From Larkinella humicola (GTDB lineage: Bacteria; Bacteroidota; Bacteroidia; Cytophagales; Spirosomataceae), in the NCBI RefSeq assembly GCF_008727875.1, contig NZ_VTWS01000004.1, forward strand, positions 124,001-188,000: 64,000 nt of DNA, given 5' to 3'. Positions 1-7,705 of this stretch are shown piece after piece. Positions within the stretch are counted from its first letter, which is position 1. The number at the start of each line of letters is the position of its first letter. The position numbers and the translations under genes are program-made. A model generated the notes under the pieces. That model was not told where the DNA came from. It made no database searches and was given only the letters and a program-made list of their open reading frames with translations.

Positions 1-663
1 AATTTCTTTGATAAAATGCGTTTGGTCGGTGAAATTTTGTTCCGGAAAAAGGTTGCCTTCGCTGATGTTTTTGAACGAAGCCCCGAAGCGAAGAATGTTG
101 CAATAGGCCTTGAGTGATATTCCAAACTGCTGATTGAAGTACCGATTGATCTGCCGACTACTCCAATACACGTTGTCGGAGAGTTCCCTAACCGTCATCG
201 AGCCTCGGGAAGAATAAATGAGCGCAAATAATTTCTTCTTCCGGCTATCCACGTTTTCCGGTGAAAGGATTTTTATTTTTTGTGTCGCCTTGTTGCAGAA
301 GTTTTCCAGGCTGTTCAGGTCAACGGTTTCAAATTGCCAGAACTCATCTGAAACAGGCTGTGCTCCATTCAATACGCCTTTGATCGAATTTCCGAGCAGG
401 TATTCTACGGCCAGTAACTTAAAACCGATGGAAAACAGTTGCGCATCGGCCGGGATCGTTACCTGGCTGGGCATCGTGTCAATGCCTCGCACGACCATTT
501 TCCAATTCATAGAATTCACGTTCATCAGCATCATATCCATCATTCCATTCGGCAAAACCGTCGACGAAATGTCTTTCCCGGTTTTGTTTTCCACCATCCA
601 AAAGCTGTGAACAAACTGCGAAATGGAAGGATCGGGTAAAGCGGATTGGATCGTTAACTCCAT
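1..663 (-). CDS. AraC family transcriptional regulator (3' end beyond window)
   Basis: The frame starts with ATG at 663 and stays open to base 1, so the C-terminus is missing. The first ~130 residues (MELTIQSALPDPSISQFVHS...) look like the ligand-sensing N-domain found in many Bacteroidota AraC proteins (DUF6597-like). From about residue 150 there is an AraC helix-turn-helix: a first helix around MTVRELSDNVYWSSRQINRY followed by FNQQFGISLKAYCNILRF, the usual 'FxxxxGxSPKxYxRxxRF' signature. It is expected to bind DNA and control a nearby or its own gene; the ligand cannot be told. It lies downstream of the NmrA/hydrolase genes but is separated from them by a hairpin at 710-743, so it probably has its own transcript. 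Confidence 0.85.
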   Translation of the reverse strand, partial: MELTIQSALPDPSISQFVHSFWMVENKTGKDISSTVLPNGMMDMMLMNVNSMNWKMVVRGIDTMPSQVTIPADAQLFSIGFKLLAVEYLLGNSIKGVLNGAQPVSDEFWQFETVDLNSLENFCNKATQKIKILSPENVDSRKKKLFALIYSSRGSMTVRELSDNVYWSSRQINRYFNQQFGISLKAYCNILRFGASFKNISEGNLFPEQNFTDQTHFIKEI

Positions 664-709
664 TTTTCTACGTCATACCACTTGATTGAAAAGAAAGGAT
701 CATGGTAGT

Positions 710-743
710 TAGGTAGAGCCTACCAATTGATAGGCTCTACCTA
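710..743. terminator. Hairpin between NmrA gene and AraC gene
   Basis: Perfect 13-base inverted repeat TAGGTAGAGCCTA (710-722) and its complement (731-743) with an 8-base loop. It begins 7 bases after the stop codon of the NmrA-like gene read on the minus strand. There is no long T-run, so it may be a factor-assisted terminator or a processing site rather than a classical intrinsic terminator. Confidence 0.5.
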
Positions 744-749
744 CTTATT

Positions 750-1646
750 TTAGTGGACAAAAGACTTGATAAATGCCAAACTCGTTGTCCAGGTCAGGTT
801 TTTATACCGGTCATTCGCCAGTTGATGGTGTTGCGTCGAAAACATGGAATACATATACTGGCTTTGCTGCCATTTTGCATACAATTCATTTTCACCAGCC
901 GGGTTGTCGGCTCTTTGTTTGTGGATAAATCGGGCAAAGTCTTCGAGACTGGCTAGTTGCTGGATTCTGAATTCCTGACCGCTTGCTTCTTTTACATCAG
1001 CCCATACGTTGTTGGGACTGACCTGAAAACTGGCAATCTGCAAATCCCGGGGTGCGCTGTCGTCCAAAGCCACTTCGGCGGTAAAGGCAGCGGTATCGTC
1101 CATGGTGGTAAAATCCAGTTTCCAGTCTGCTTTTTCACCCCAGTAACCAATGCTTTTGTCTTTTAAGTTTAAAACCGGGGTGTTGTATTTCAGGATGTCG
1201 GCAAAAGCCCCGTTGAAAACAGAAGAGGCCTGTATGGACGTGCTGTCCAGGTAGGCTTTAAATTCCCTTCGTAAATCAAAATTCCGGTTTTCGCCCGGCA
1301 CCAGATTGTTGTAATCCGTGCAAAAGTCGGACGGAATGAAGCGTGGAACCCCGGCTTGCAGAGCACCATCCAAAATCCGCTTTTGTAAGTCCACAATGAC
1401 ATCGCCCAGGCCCGCGAGTGTGGAAACCACGCAATGGATACCGGCACAGGAATTCGCAATGTCATCAAGGTTGTTGAAATCAACCTCCATAACCTTGACG
1501 CCCATTTTGGCCAGCGTTTCTATTTTTTCAGGATCGGAAGATGTTCGAACGATGGCACTGACGTCTGCTTCTCGTTTTAGGAGTTCCCTACAGATTTTAC
1601 TTCCTAAGTTACCGGTAGCACCGGCTACTAAAATTGCTTTTTTCAT
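750..1646 (-). CDS. NmrA-like NAD(P)-binding protein
   Basis: A 298-residue Rossmann-fold protein. The N-terminus carries the dinucleotide-binding loop GATGNLG at residues 9-15 after a beta strand (KKAILVA), as in NmrA/isoflavone-reductase-like atypical short-chain dehydrogenases. The family includes redox sensors and reductases acting on phenolic substrates; which applies here is unknown. It follows the alpha/beta hydrolase gene with a 28-base gap and is almost certainly co-transcribed with it. Length is normal for the family and the start is a lone ATG close behind the upstream gene. Confidence 0.85.
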   Translation of the reverse strand: MKKAILVAGATGNLGSKICRELLKREADVSAIVRTSSDPEKIETLAKMGVKVMEVDFNNLDDIANSCAGIHCVVSTLAGLGDVIVDLQKRILDGALQAGVPRFIPSDFCTDYNNLVPGENRNFDLRREFKAYLDSTSIQASSVFNGAFADILKYNTPVLNLKDKSIGYWGEKADWKLDFTTMDDTAAFTAEVALDDSAPRDLQIASFQVSPNNVWADVKEASGQEFRIQQLASLEDFARFIHKQRADNPAGENELYAKWQQSQYMYSMFSTQHHQLANDRYKNLTWTTSLAFIKSFVH

Positions 1647-1674
1647 GTCTGAATTTATATGACTGTTTGTTTCT

Positions 1675-2613
1675 CTAGGATGCCAGAAAGCTCAAAACCG
1701 CATCCACTACTTGTTCCGGCTTCTCTTCAAACAGGTAATGCCCACTCTCTAAAATCCCTAGCACGTGTACATCGTTTGCTACGTAAGGCAATCCCATTTT
1801 CATGTACTGGTAGCTAATGTAACTCCCAATCCCTAATACCGGCATGGCAAGCGGCTGGTAGGTTTTTGCATCCTCGATATCCTGCGTAAAGGTTTGATAC
1901 CAGGCATTGGACGCCCGGATGCTATCGGCTTCATTGTACGCGGAAGCATACACAGCTCGTTCAAACGAAGTCATTTTGCGATCATCGATCATGACATACT
2001 GAAAAAGCCAGTCCAGCAAATACTGAAACCGCCCTTCCAGGATCTTTTCCGGCAATTCTTTCACCTGGTTAAATCCCATCCACCAGGCATACGGCCTGTT
2101 GGCATCCATTTTTTCCGTAAACGTGCCGGCGGCTGGCAGCAATGGCATTTGCATCATGCCTTCACTGGGGTGCGAACCATCCAGAACAATGAGCTTTTGG
2201 GTGAATTCGGGGTAATTGAAAGCAAAACTCATGGCTACCATGCCGCCAATGTCGTGCCCCATGATATGAACCTTTTTTAAACCGAGTTGCCGGATCAGTT
2301 CCAAAATATCCGTTGCCATCGTTTTCTTGTCGTAGCCCGACGTGGGTTTTTCCGAACTGCCCATGCCTCGTATGTCAACGATGATGACGCGGTAGGTTTT
2401 GGCCAGCTCGGTGGCAACCGGATGGTAGGAATACCAGGTTTGGGGCCAACCGGGCAAACAAATCAGCGGTATGCCGCTACCGCCTTCCACGTAATGCAGC
2501 TTCACTCCGTTGACGGTTGCATACTGATTGGTAAAGCCAGGGAAATCGTTAATCAATTCATCGTCAGAATATTGATTCTGAGACGCCGGGGTGTGGTCTT
2601 TCGTTTGAGTCAT
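1675..2613 (-). CDS. Alpha/beta hydrolase, epoxide-hydrolase/dehalogenase-like
   Basis: A 312-residue alpha/beta hydrolase. The nucleophile elbow is GHDIGG (119-124), so the nucleophile is Asp121 rather than Ser; that is the pattern of soluble epoxide hydrolases and haloalkane/haloacetate dehalogenases. The likely catalytic histidine is His292 in ESGHYLFEEKP. The oxyanion-hole motif, normally HGxP, reads PGWP (54-57) here, so its histidine is replaced. A ~20-residue N-terminal extension precedes the conserved core. First gene of a two-gene unit with the NmrA-like gene; the substrate cannot be predicted. A promoter with a palindrome lies directly upstream, next to the Crp-like regulator gene. 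Confidence 0.85.
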   Translation of the reverse strand: MTQTKDHTPASQNQYSDDELINDFPGFTNQYATVNGVKLHYVEGGSGIPLICLPGWPQTWYSYHPVATELAKTYRVIIVDIRGMGSSEKPTSGYDKKTMATDILELIRQLGLKKVHIMGHDIGGMVAMSFAFNYPEFTQKLIVLDGSHPSEGMMQMPLLPAAGTFTEKMDANRPYAWWMGFNQVKELPEKILEGRFQYLLDWLFQYVMIDDRKMTSFERAVYASAYNEADSIRASNAWYQTFTQDIEDAKTYQPLAMPVLGIGSYISYQYMKMGLPYVANDVHVLGILESGHYLFEEKPEQVVDAVLSFLAS

Positions 2614-2632
2614 TGGTTTGTTTTTAGCGACT

Positions 2633-2676
2633 CAAAGGTAGACGGCTGGTGAAGCGTGAAAACTACCAAGTGGTAG
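2633..2676 (-). promoter_or_regulatory. Promoter -7 element with overlapping 14-bp palindrome
   Basis: On the minus strand TACCTTTG (2640-2633) matches the Bacteroidota -7 element TAnnTTTG and lies 19 bases before the hydrolase ATG. No clear TTG is found at -33; instead the palindrome CTACCACTTGGTAG (2676-2663) covers that position. A palindrome overlapping a weak -33 region is what a regulator-dependent promoter would look like. The half-site AAGTGGTA also occurs in front of the AraC-like gene near 675-682. Confidence 0.5.
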
Positions 2677-2686
2677 ATAATGAAAA

Positions 2687-3250
2687 TTACCGGATGTTTT
2701 TTCGGATCCGGCTTAAGGCGTTGGGGGTAATGCCCAGCACCGCAGCCAACTGTTTGATGGGTACTTTTTGTAAAAATTCCGGGTTGCTCATAAATTTCAG
2801 GTACCGTTCTTCGGCCGACAGAGTCTGGAAATTCAGGATCTGATCGATCATTCGCACCGACATCGCTTCCCAGATTTTCCGGCCAAACTCTTCCCAAACA
2901 GGAACATGGCTGTATAAAAAGTCCATGTCCTTTTTATCAATCACCACCAGTTTGGAATCTTCAATGGCTTCAATCGTAAACCGGGACGGTTTTTGGGGAT
3001 GGAGGCTGGAAATCTCGGTGAAAAACTCATTTTTAAACGTTACCCAGGTGGTATTTTCCTGGTCATTCCGGTCATAAAAAAACCGGACCCCGCCCGACAC
3101 AATGAAGAAGTATTGCTTTGCGATTTGTCCTTTTCTCAGGATCGTTTTCCCTTTGGGGATTTGCCTTTCGGTGCACCGGGAAAGGACCAGTTGCAAATCG
3201 GAATCATCGATCCAGATAATGGTTTTTATAAATCGGATAAATTCTTCCAT
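2687..3250 (-). CDS. Crp/Fnr-family transcriptional regulator
   Basis: A 187-residue protein with an N-terminal cyclic-nucleotide-binding-like beta barrel (about residues 10-120; IPKGKTILRKGQIAKQYFFI and VSGGVRFFYDRNDQENTTWV are the typical cNMP-domain strands) and a short C-terminal helix-turn-helix (IKQLAAVLGITPNALSRIRK). This matches the Bacteroidota Crp-like subfamily that usually does not need cAMP. It lies immediately upstream of the hydrolase-NmrA unit and is separated from it by a palindrome at 2663-2676, so it is the natural candidate to control that unit. DUF2200 precedes it by 17 bases. Confidence 0.85.
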   Translation of the reverse strand: MEEFIRFIKTIIWIDDSDLQLVLSRCTERQIPKGKTILRKGQIAKQYFFIVSGGVRFFYDRNDQENTTWVTFKNEFFTEISSLHPQKPSRFTIEAIEDSKLVVIDKKDMDFLYSHVPVWEEFGRKIWEAMSVRMIDQILNFQTLSAEERYLKFMSNPEFLQKVPIKQLAAVLGITPNALSRIRKNIR

Positions 3251-3267
3251 GGTTGTCGCCGTTCGGT

Positions 3268-3633
3268 TTACACCACCCGCAAAATTTTCTCCATCGCACC
3301 ACCTTTCGCCAGTTCATCCACCAGCTTGTCTAAATACCGAACCTGCTGCGTCAACGGATTTTCGATTTCTTCCACCCGATAGCCACAGATTGCCCCTGTA
3401 ATGCGATGAGCAGCCGGGTTTAGTCTGGCATTTTGAAAGAAGGCTTCAAACGTTACCTCTTCTTCGATGAGTTCCTGCTGTCTTTTTTCATCAAAGCCCG
3501 TTAACCAGGCAATTACCTGATGCAATTCGTCTTTTGTTCGGCCTTTTTTCTCCACTTTGGTAACATAGTGCGGATATACTGAAGCGAAGGTCAGTTTTGC
3601 GATCCGCTCATCGTGTTCGGGCGTTGCTTTCAT
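3268..3633 (-). CDS. DUF2200 family protein
   Basis: A 121-residue cytosolic protein. The stretch [20 protein letters not shown] and the following 'VIAWLTGF' are diagnostic of DUF2200, a small conserved family of unknown function. No catalytic motif is apparent. It is 17 bases upstream of the Crp-like gene on the same strand, so the two probably share a transcript, but this gives no firm functional clue. Confidence 0.8.
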   Translation of the reverse strand: MKATPEHDERIAKLTFASVYPHYVTKVEKKGRTKDELHQVIAWLTGFDEKRQQELIEEEVTFEAFFQNARLNPAAHRITGAICGYRVEEIENPLTQQVRYLDKLVDELAKGGAMEKILRVV

Positions 3634-3693
3634 ACCCTCTATTTTACTATAAATTCAGTTAACGGGCATGGTCTCTTCGGTGTTTTTTCGATC

Positions 3694-4287
3694 TCAGGCT
3701 CCAACAGAACCGGTCTTGACTTCCCCCGCCCGCTGGTAACAGGCAATCAGTACGCCACTTGGAGTAACCACACTCTCAGTCAGGGCAAAGGCTGCCGGGA
3801 TCGGGCCATTGCCGAACAATTTTTTCCCTTCACCGAGCGTCAGGGGATATATTTTGAGCCGGAGTTCGTCCACTAAGTCATGCTGTAGTAGCAACTGAAT
3901 AAGCTTGCTGCTGCCCCAAACCTGAAGGTCAGCCCCATCGGACTGTTTGAGCTTTTTGATAGCGGCCACGCTGTCGAGGAATACCGAGTTTTTCCAATCG
4001 GAGCTTGTCAGGGTTGTGGACAGGACATATTTGGTACCTTCATTGATCCCTGGCCATACATTCGCATGCTTTGGCCAGTAGTCTTCCCAAATTTCAAAGG
4101 TTTTTCGGCCCAGCAGATAATCGGTCGGTTGCATCTCTTTTTGCACGACCTTACCACTCACTTCGTCACCATAGGGAGCTACCCAACCGCCATAGATAAA
4201 ACCGCCTTCGGTATCTTCCCCAGGTCCGCCGGGTGCCTGCATGAGGCCATCCAAAGTAATCATGGACAAAACAATTATTTTTCGCAT
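3694..4287 (-). CDS. Dihydrofolate-reductase/RibD C-domain family protein
   Basis: A 197-residue protein of the RibD C-terminal (DHFR-like) fold. It begins MRKIIVLSMITLDGLMQAPG, the usual first strand and 'S-DG' motif, and has GRKTFEIWEDYW, a central VWGSSKLIQLLL and a late LTLGEGKKLFG, all typical of YyaP/YwjB-type reductases. NADPH binding is expected from the family; the substrate is unknown and it is unlikely to be the housekeeping folate enzyme. It is a single gene, separated by ~60 bases from DUF2200. Confidence 0.85.
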   Translation of the reverse strand: MRKIIVLSMITLDGLMQAPGGPGEDTEGGFIYGGWVAPYGDEVSGKVVQKEMQPTDYLLGRKTFEIWEDYWPKHANVWPGINEGTKYVLSTTLTSSDWKNSVFLDSVAAIKKLKQSDGADLQVWGSSKLIQLLLQHDLVDELRLKIYPLTLGEGKKLFGNGPIPAAFALTESVVTPSGVLIACYQRAGEVKTGSVGA

Positions 4288-4470
4288 CGCATCGGACGGT
4301 TTTAGTACGCCATAAATCTCGCTAAAAAATCCCCTTCAATGAGAGTGTGAATGTGACAAGTCTGATGGCTGAATGCGACCAGAATGGCGTGGCCTGTGTA
4401 GAGAAGTGGCGAGCATGATACAGTAAATTATTTTGGCAGAACTAAATGATAGCTACCCGGTTTCGCATGA

Positions 4471-4572
4471 TTACTTGCCAGATAAATACGCTGCGATCGT
4501 CACAATAGCGGTATTTTCAAACTTTTGAAGGGTAAGCAAATCGTTGTCGCCAGTGATCAAATGTAACTCTAT
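4471..4572 (-). pseudogene. Remnant of a PIN-domain toxin (C-terminal end only)
   Basis: Directly after the antitoxin stop codon, in another frame, the minus strand encodes IELHLITGDNDLLTLQKF followed by ENTAIVTIAAYLSGK and a stop at 4471. 'LITGDxDLL.L..F..T.IV....YL' is the C-terminal signature of PIN-family toxins (putative TA component, PIN family). Only about 34 residues remain out of ~130-140; the catalytic N-terminal half is gone and no start codon or ribosome site serves this frame. It overlaps the antitoxin end by 4 bases. I read it as a deleted toxin next to a retained antitoxin. Confidence 0.7.
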
Positions 4573-4793
4573 GCTTTCTTTTTGGCATAGCGCTTGGACC
4601 TTACCAATTCAACTTCTTTGGTGATGTCTTCCAAAGACGGTGGGTTATCAGCCGCTTTTGCCCGTAGACGATTGACGACTTTCAGAAAACCGTCTTCTGT
4701 CGTTTGCCGAATCGCAATCAAGTCCAGGTCTGCAAGGTCTTGCAGCAGCTTGGTCGCTTTGGGGTTCAGTATATCAATCTGATAGGTCGTCAT
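4569..4793 (-). CDS. Antitoxin-like protein of a type II toxin-antitoxin module
   Basis: A 74-residue charged protein (MTTYQIDILNPKATKLLQDL...; then LEDITKEVELVRSKRYAKKK). Proteins of this pattern commonly sit just upstream of PIN-domain toxins in Bacteroidota, with an N-terminal strand and a basic C-terminal tail that contacts the toxin. Here only a C-terminal scrap of the toxin follows (4471-4572), so the antitoxin appears orphaned. Its -7 promoter element ends 4 bases before the ATG, which predicts a leaderless mRNA. The family assignment is from pattern and context, not a motif. Confidence 0.65.
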   Translation of the reverse strand: MTTYQIDILNPKATKLLQDLADLDLIAIRQTTEDGFLKVVNRLRAKAADNPPSLEDITKEVELVRSKRYAKKKA

Positions 4794-4797
4794 CGTT

Positions 4798-4805
4798 CAA
4801 ATATA
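4798..4805 (-). promoter_or_regulatory. -7 promoter element of the antitoxin gene
   Basis: TATATTTG on the minus strand, a perfect TAnnTTTG. Only 4 bases (AACG) separate it from the ATG at 4793, so the transcript should start at or next to the start codon. No TTG is seen at the expected -33 position. Confidence 0.5.
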
Positions 4806-4850
4806 GTGATTTCTGGCCGGGGAAAACACTTCTTCTCAGGGTCCGCCGGG

Positions 4851-4911
4851 CGTCTGCATGACTTCCGTTGTCGCTCGCGGCACGCGAGCGACAACGGAAG
4901 TCATGCAGACG
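4851..4911. repeat. Perfect 29-bp inverted repeat, CTCGCG-GCA-CGCGAG family
   Basis: Arms 4851-4879 and 4883-4911 are perfectly complementary with a 3-base GCA loop. It begins 15 bases after the stop codon of the SRPBCC gene (minus strand). A shorter copy with the same core lies right after another stop codon at 7673-7705, so this is a dispersed REP-like hairpin that probably ends or protects transcripts. Confidence 0.8.
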
Positions 4912-4926
4912 AATTGAGAACGAAAA

Positions 4927-5427
4927 TCAGTTTTGCGATAAAGTGGCCAATACGGTTTCCAGGTTGTTCAGGGCCATGCTGAATCCTTCTTTGAAGCCCA
5001 TCTCAATCATTTGTTCCATGCGTTCGAGGGATTCATTGTAAATCGTAATACTGACTTTTGTCGTTCCGTTTTGTTCGCTGAAAGTTAAATCCCAATCAGA
5101 ACCGGGCAATTCGGGGTTTTCATTCGGGTCGGCAAACGCATTGAGCAGTTTGAAATTAGTTTTTGGACGAATGGACGTGTATTTCTGAATGGCCCAGTGC
5201 TCCTGTCCTTCCGGGCTTACCATCGCGTAAAACCGTCGGCCACCCACTTCAAAATTCATAACCTTGGTTTTTGAAGTCCAGGGTTTGGGTGCCCACCATT
5301 GGTCCAGAATTTCCGGTTTGGTGTACGCATCCCACACCAGTGAAAGGTCGGCCGCAAATTCTCGGGTTATAAACACCGTTTTGGCGGCTTTGTCTACGGT
5401 AAAATCAACTGGCAACTCATTTTTCAT
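4927..5427 (-). CDS. SRPBCC (AHSA1/START-like) domain protein
   Basis: A 166-residue protein of the Bet v1-like SRPBCC fold. The phrase [20 protein letters not shown], then [11 protein letters not shown], is the usual opening of AHSA1/activator-of-Hsp90-like domains; the late part [20 protein letters not shown] and the C-terminal helix around [14 protein letters not shown] complete it. Such proteins bind hydrophobic ligands. It overlaps the ArsR-type gene by 11 bases (translational coupling), the classic ArsR-SRPBCC pair in which the regulator controls the operon. The ligand is unknown. Confidence 0.88.
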   Translation of the reverse strand: MKNELPVDFTVDKAAKTVFITREFAADLSLVWDAYTKPEILDQWWAPKPWTSKTKVMNFEVGGRRFYAMVSPEGQEHWAIQKYTSIRPKTNFKLLNAFADPNENPELPGSDWDLTFSEQNGTTKVSITIYNESLERMEQMIEMGFKEGFSMALNNLETVLATLSQN

Positions 5428-5749
5428 TTTGCTGTTTTTTAAGGGTGGCTAATACTATATCTAACTGGTTGAATCGATCTTCCCAGAGTTTCCGGAATGG
5501 CTCGAGCCAGGTATCGATTTCTTTCATTTTTCCGATTTCAAGCTGGTAGTAAATTTCCCGGCCCGAAAGTTCCGGTTTTACCAGTTCGCATTCGGTCAAT
5601 ACTTTCAAATGCTTTGAAACCGCCTGTCGGCTGGTGTGAAAATGCTCGGCCAATGCGTTCGGGGTCATTGCCTGCAGGGCAATAAGCACCAGAATGGCCC
5701 GCCGTGTCGGGTCGGCAATCGCCTGAAATATGTCTCGTCTTGTTTCCAT
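5417..5749 (-). CDS. ArsR-family winged-helix regulator
   Basis: I place the start at 5749 ([20 protein letters not shown]), giving 110 residues; a longer in-frame extension to 5905 would run through the promoter and is not conserved-looking. The winged helix is clear: [10 protein letters not shown], then the recognition helix [20 protein letters not shown] and the wing SGREIYYQL. No arsenic or metal cysteine motif is present, so this is the metal-independent type usually paired with SRPBCC proteins. The stop overlaps the SRPBCC start by 11 bases. Autoregulation is likely from the operator-like repeat in its promoter. Confidence 0.88.
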   Translation of the reverse strand: METRRDIFQAIADPTRRAILVLIALQAMTPNALAEHFHTSRQAVSKHLKVLTECELVKPELSGREIYYQLEIGKMKEIDTWLEPFRKLWEDRFNQLDIVLATLKKQQNEK

Positions 5750-5776
5750 CGTTACCGATCTGCTACCATATGGTTG

Positions 5777-5808
5777 CAAATATAAGCGCAATGATCTGGT
5801 TGCGCAAC
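5777..5808 (-). promoter_or_regulatory. Promoter and candidate operator of the arsR-like operon
   Basis: Minus strand: TTG (5807-5805), a 20-base spacer and TATATTTG (5784-5777), a full Bacteroidota promoter 27 bases before the ATG. Inside the spacer lies GCGCAA-N8-TTGCGC (5786-5805), an inverted repeat running into the -33 element; the overlapping GTTGCGCAAC (5799-5808) is itself a palindrome. This is a good place for ArsR-type repression. Confidence 0.7.
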
Positions 5809-5820
5809 TATTTTTCAAAC

Positions 5821-6276
5821 TCAAAATTTGGGCGTGCTGGAAGTCGTAGGGTGTGGCTTGTCTTTTGAAGTGGAATCTATTTCCGTTATTCCGCTCCGAT
5901 TCCACCGCCGGGCGGTTTTTGTCTTTTCAAGGGATACAACGAAAAGAACGCCGAGGGTATACGCCAGCAAATCAATCCATTCAAACGAAGTGCCAATGAC
6001 GATTCGGGCCAGTTTGCACTTTTGAAGACCTAGCAGCTCAACCAGGTTGAAATATTGCAGCACTTCAAGCGTATAGGAAAATACCAAAACAAAGAGGGCC
6101 GTGGGCAAAACCGGTATGTTCAGGAAGGCGCGTAGAAAGCAATAGATCAAAATAACCACCAGAAAATCCCCCACGTACGGTCGAATGATTTCATCATGGA
6201 GAAATAGGGCAATTAAAACTTCGATGATGAAGAGAAGTAGGGTGGTGATGAAGTAGTGAGGTTGGAATTTTAGCAA
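5821..6276 (-). CDS. DUF2809 family membrane protein
   Basis: A 151-residue integral membrane protein with about four hydrophobic helices. The motif [18 protein letters not shown] in the second helix and [11 protein letters not shown] later are characteristic of DUF2809 (YjgA-like small membrane proteins of unknown function). The C-terminal ~30 residues are hydrophilic and rich in Ser/Thr/Lys. Its 3' end is 72 bases from the arsR-like start on the same strand. No function can be given. Confidence 0.8.
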   Translation of the reverse strand: MLKFQPHYFITTLLLFIIEVLIALFLHDEIIRPYVGDFLVVILIYCFLRAFLNIPVLPTALFVLVFSYTLEVLQYFNLVELLGLQKCKLARIVIGTSFEWIDLLAYTLGVLFVVSLEKTKTARRWNRSGITEIDSTSKDKPHPTTSSTPKF

Positions 6277-6465
6277 AGTGTTGGCGAGTTGGATACGGTG
6301 TCTTAAGACCTAATGGATCTTGGCTCGGCTGGTTTTCGTACAGTCCGGCAATTTGGTTTTAGAATATGGCAGGTGTCTTCACCGTACAAGATTAGGTTAA
6401 TACATCAATACAGTAATCACTAGCAGCTAAATTTCTAATGCAATTTTTTCATTTTGACAAAAATA

Positions 6466-7380
6466 TCAGAGTTCTTGATTAGCATTAACAGATTTCCTTG
6501 TTATAATACCTAGTCGAGATTTAAGCATACCTGTTAGAATAGTATCACAACTATAAATAGGAATTGTCTTGTTTAGACCTAAATAATCAATTAAGATCTT
6601 GCCTCCATATTCAGCTAAAATACCTGGCATTTTTCCAAAATATAAATCAATAACTTTCGATGTTAATGGTATAGTTTTTATTACAGATTCTTTGATGTCT
6701 AATATGCGAATATTCTTCTTATATAAATCTTTTCCAGCTTTTTCAATAGCATTAATTGTTTTGTTTGTTATGCTACTATTGGTCTCTAACTCTGACTGCG
6801 CTTCACTGTACACTTCAAACTCTTTACTATTTAATACTTCAATTAATTTATTTATATCTTTCTTTTCAATATCATATCTCAAAACAGGCAAATTGGTGGT
6901 TTTTATTTGAATCGATAAAAAAAGGATTTCTAAAGGCAAAGCTAATTCTGGTGGTAACAGATGCTTATTTTTAATATTACCTATTTCGAAGAACGATAAG
7001 ATCCCAGAATTAGATTTCATAGCATAGAATAATTGTGAAACTCTATGAGACATGGAACTTATCTCTTCATCCATCTCTTTGCTGATATTAGGTATTCGAT
7101 ACTTATCAAATGTATCTTGCACTTTTTCACTGCAACGAGACCACTCATTCCTAGATAATTTTGAAACATTTTTTTTAATAAGCTTAGTCTTCGAATAGCT
7201 TAGCTCCCCAAATGATTGGATACTATCAACACCTGCCATTGTAAGAGCAGATAGCAAAAAGTGAGAAATATCTATTGGCTGATTTTTGACAGCCATTGGG
7301 CTTTCATTGAAAACCTCATGTAAAGCAGCTAAATAGCCATTTTCAAATGGCGTTAATACAAGTTTACGCGACATATGCAT
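6466..7380 (-). CDS. Unrecognised 304-residue protein in an AT-rich island
   Basis: I do not recognise this protein. It begins MHMSRKLVLTPFENGYLAAL; the ATG at 7374 (MSRK) is an equally good start. It is soluble-looking, helical and rich in Lys, Ile and Ser, with an Asn/Ser-rich linker near residue 200 and a more hydrophobic C-terminal part (ILAEYGGKILIDYLGL). No signal peptide, Walker motif or zinc cluster is visible. The base composition is clearly more AT-rich than in flanking genes, suggesting acquisition by transfer. It stands alone with ~190 and ~325 bases of non-coding DNA on either side. Confidence 0.6.
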   Translation of the reverse strand: MHMSRKLVLTPFENGYLAALHEVFNESPMAVKNQPIDISHFLLSALTMAGVDSIQSFGELSYSKTKLIKKNVSKLSRNEWSRCSEKVQDTFDKYRIPNISKEMDEEISSMSHRVSQLFYAMKSNSGILSFFEIGNIKNKHLLPPELALPLEILFLSIQIKTTNLPVLRYDIEKKDINKLIEVLNSKEFEVYSEAQSELETNSSITNKTINAIEKAGKDLYKKNIRILDIKESVIKTIPLTSKVIDLYFGKMPGILAEYGGKILIDYLGLNKTIPIYSCDTILTGMLKSRLGIITRKSVNANQEL

Positions 7381-7705
7381 TGTTTTTGTTTAATACTAAG
7401 TTTTCTTATGTATAATTATGCGACATCGTATAAATGGATAGAATCTCAGTTAAATCTAATCAAAATACAGGAAATAAAGTAAGGTACATGGATTATACAT
7501 TTTTTCATCATATGTATTTGATAGTATAAAGATAAATTTTTTATCAAATTTTGCTTATTTATCAGTTCTTGCTCGCGTGTGAAAAATAGAATGAAGGACA
7601 TCCAGTGCGAAGCCGGTTTTTAGCGTAAATTTTAGACAATTGCGAGGACGGGCCGAAGGAACTGTAGATAGGAGTCACTCGCGGCACGCGAGCGACAACG
7701 GAAGT
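7381..7705. other. Non-coding stretch, AT-rich then GC-rich
   Basis: Bases 7381-7565 are AT-rich, upstream of the 304-residue gene, with no promoter match I would defend. From ~7600 composition returns to the genome norm and ends in the REP-like hairpin at 7673-7705. I see no gene in it. The composition change suggests a boundary inside the acquired island. Confidence 0.4.
7673..7705. repeat. Second copy of the CTCGCG-GCA-CGCGAG hairpin
   Basis: Bases from about 7678 to 7705 repeat 4876-4903 (CTCGCGGCACGCGAGCGACA and onward to CGGAAGT). Only the inner stem remains palindromic here; the outer arm has been lost. It touches the stop codon of the 207-residue gene, in the same orientation relative to that gene as the first copy. 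Confidence 0.75.
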
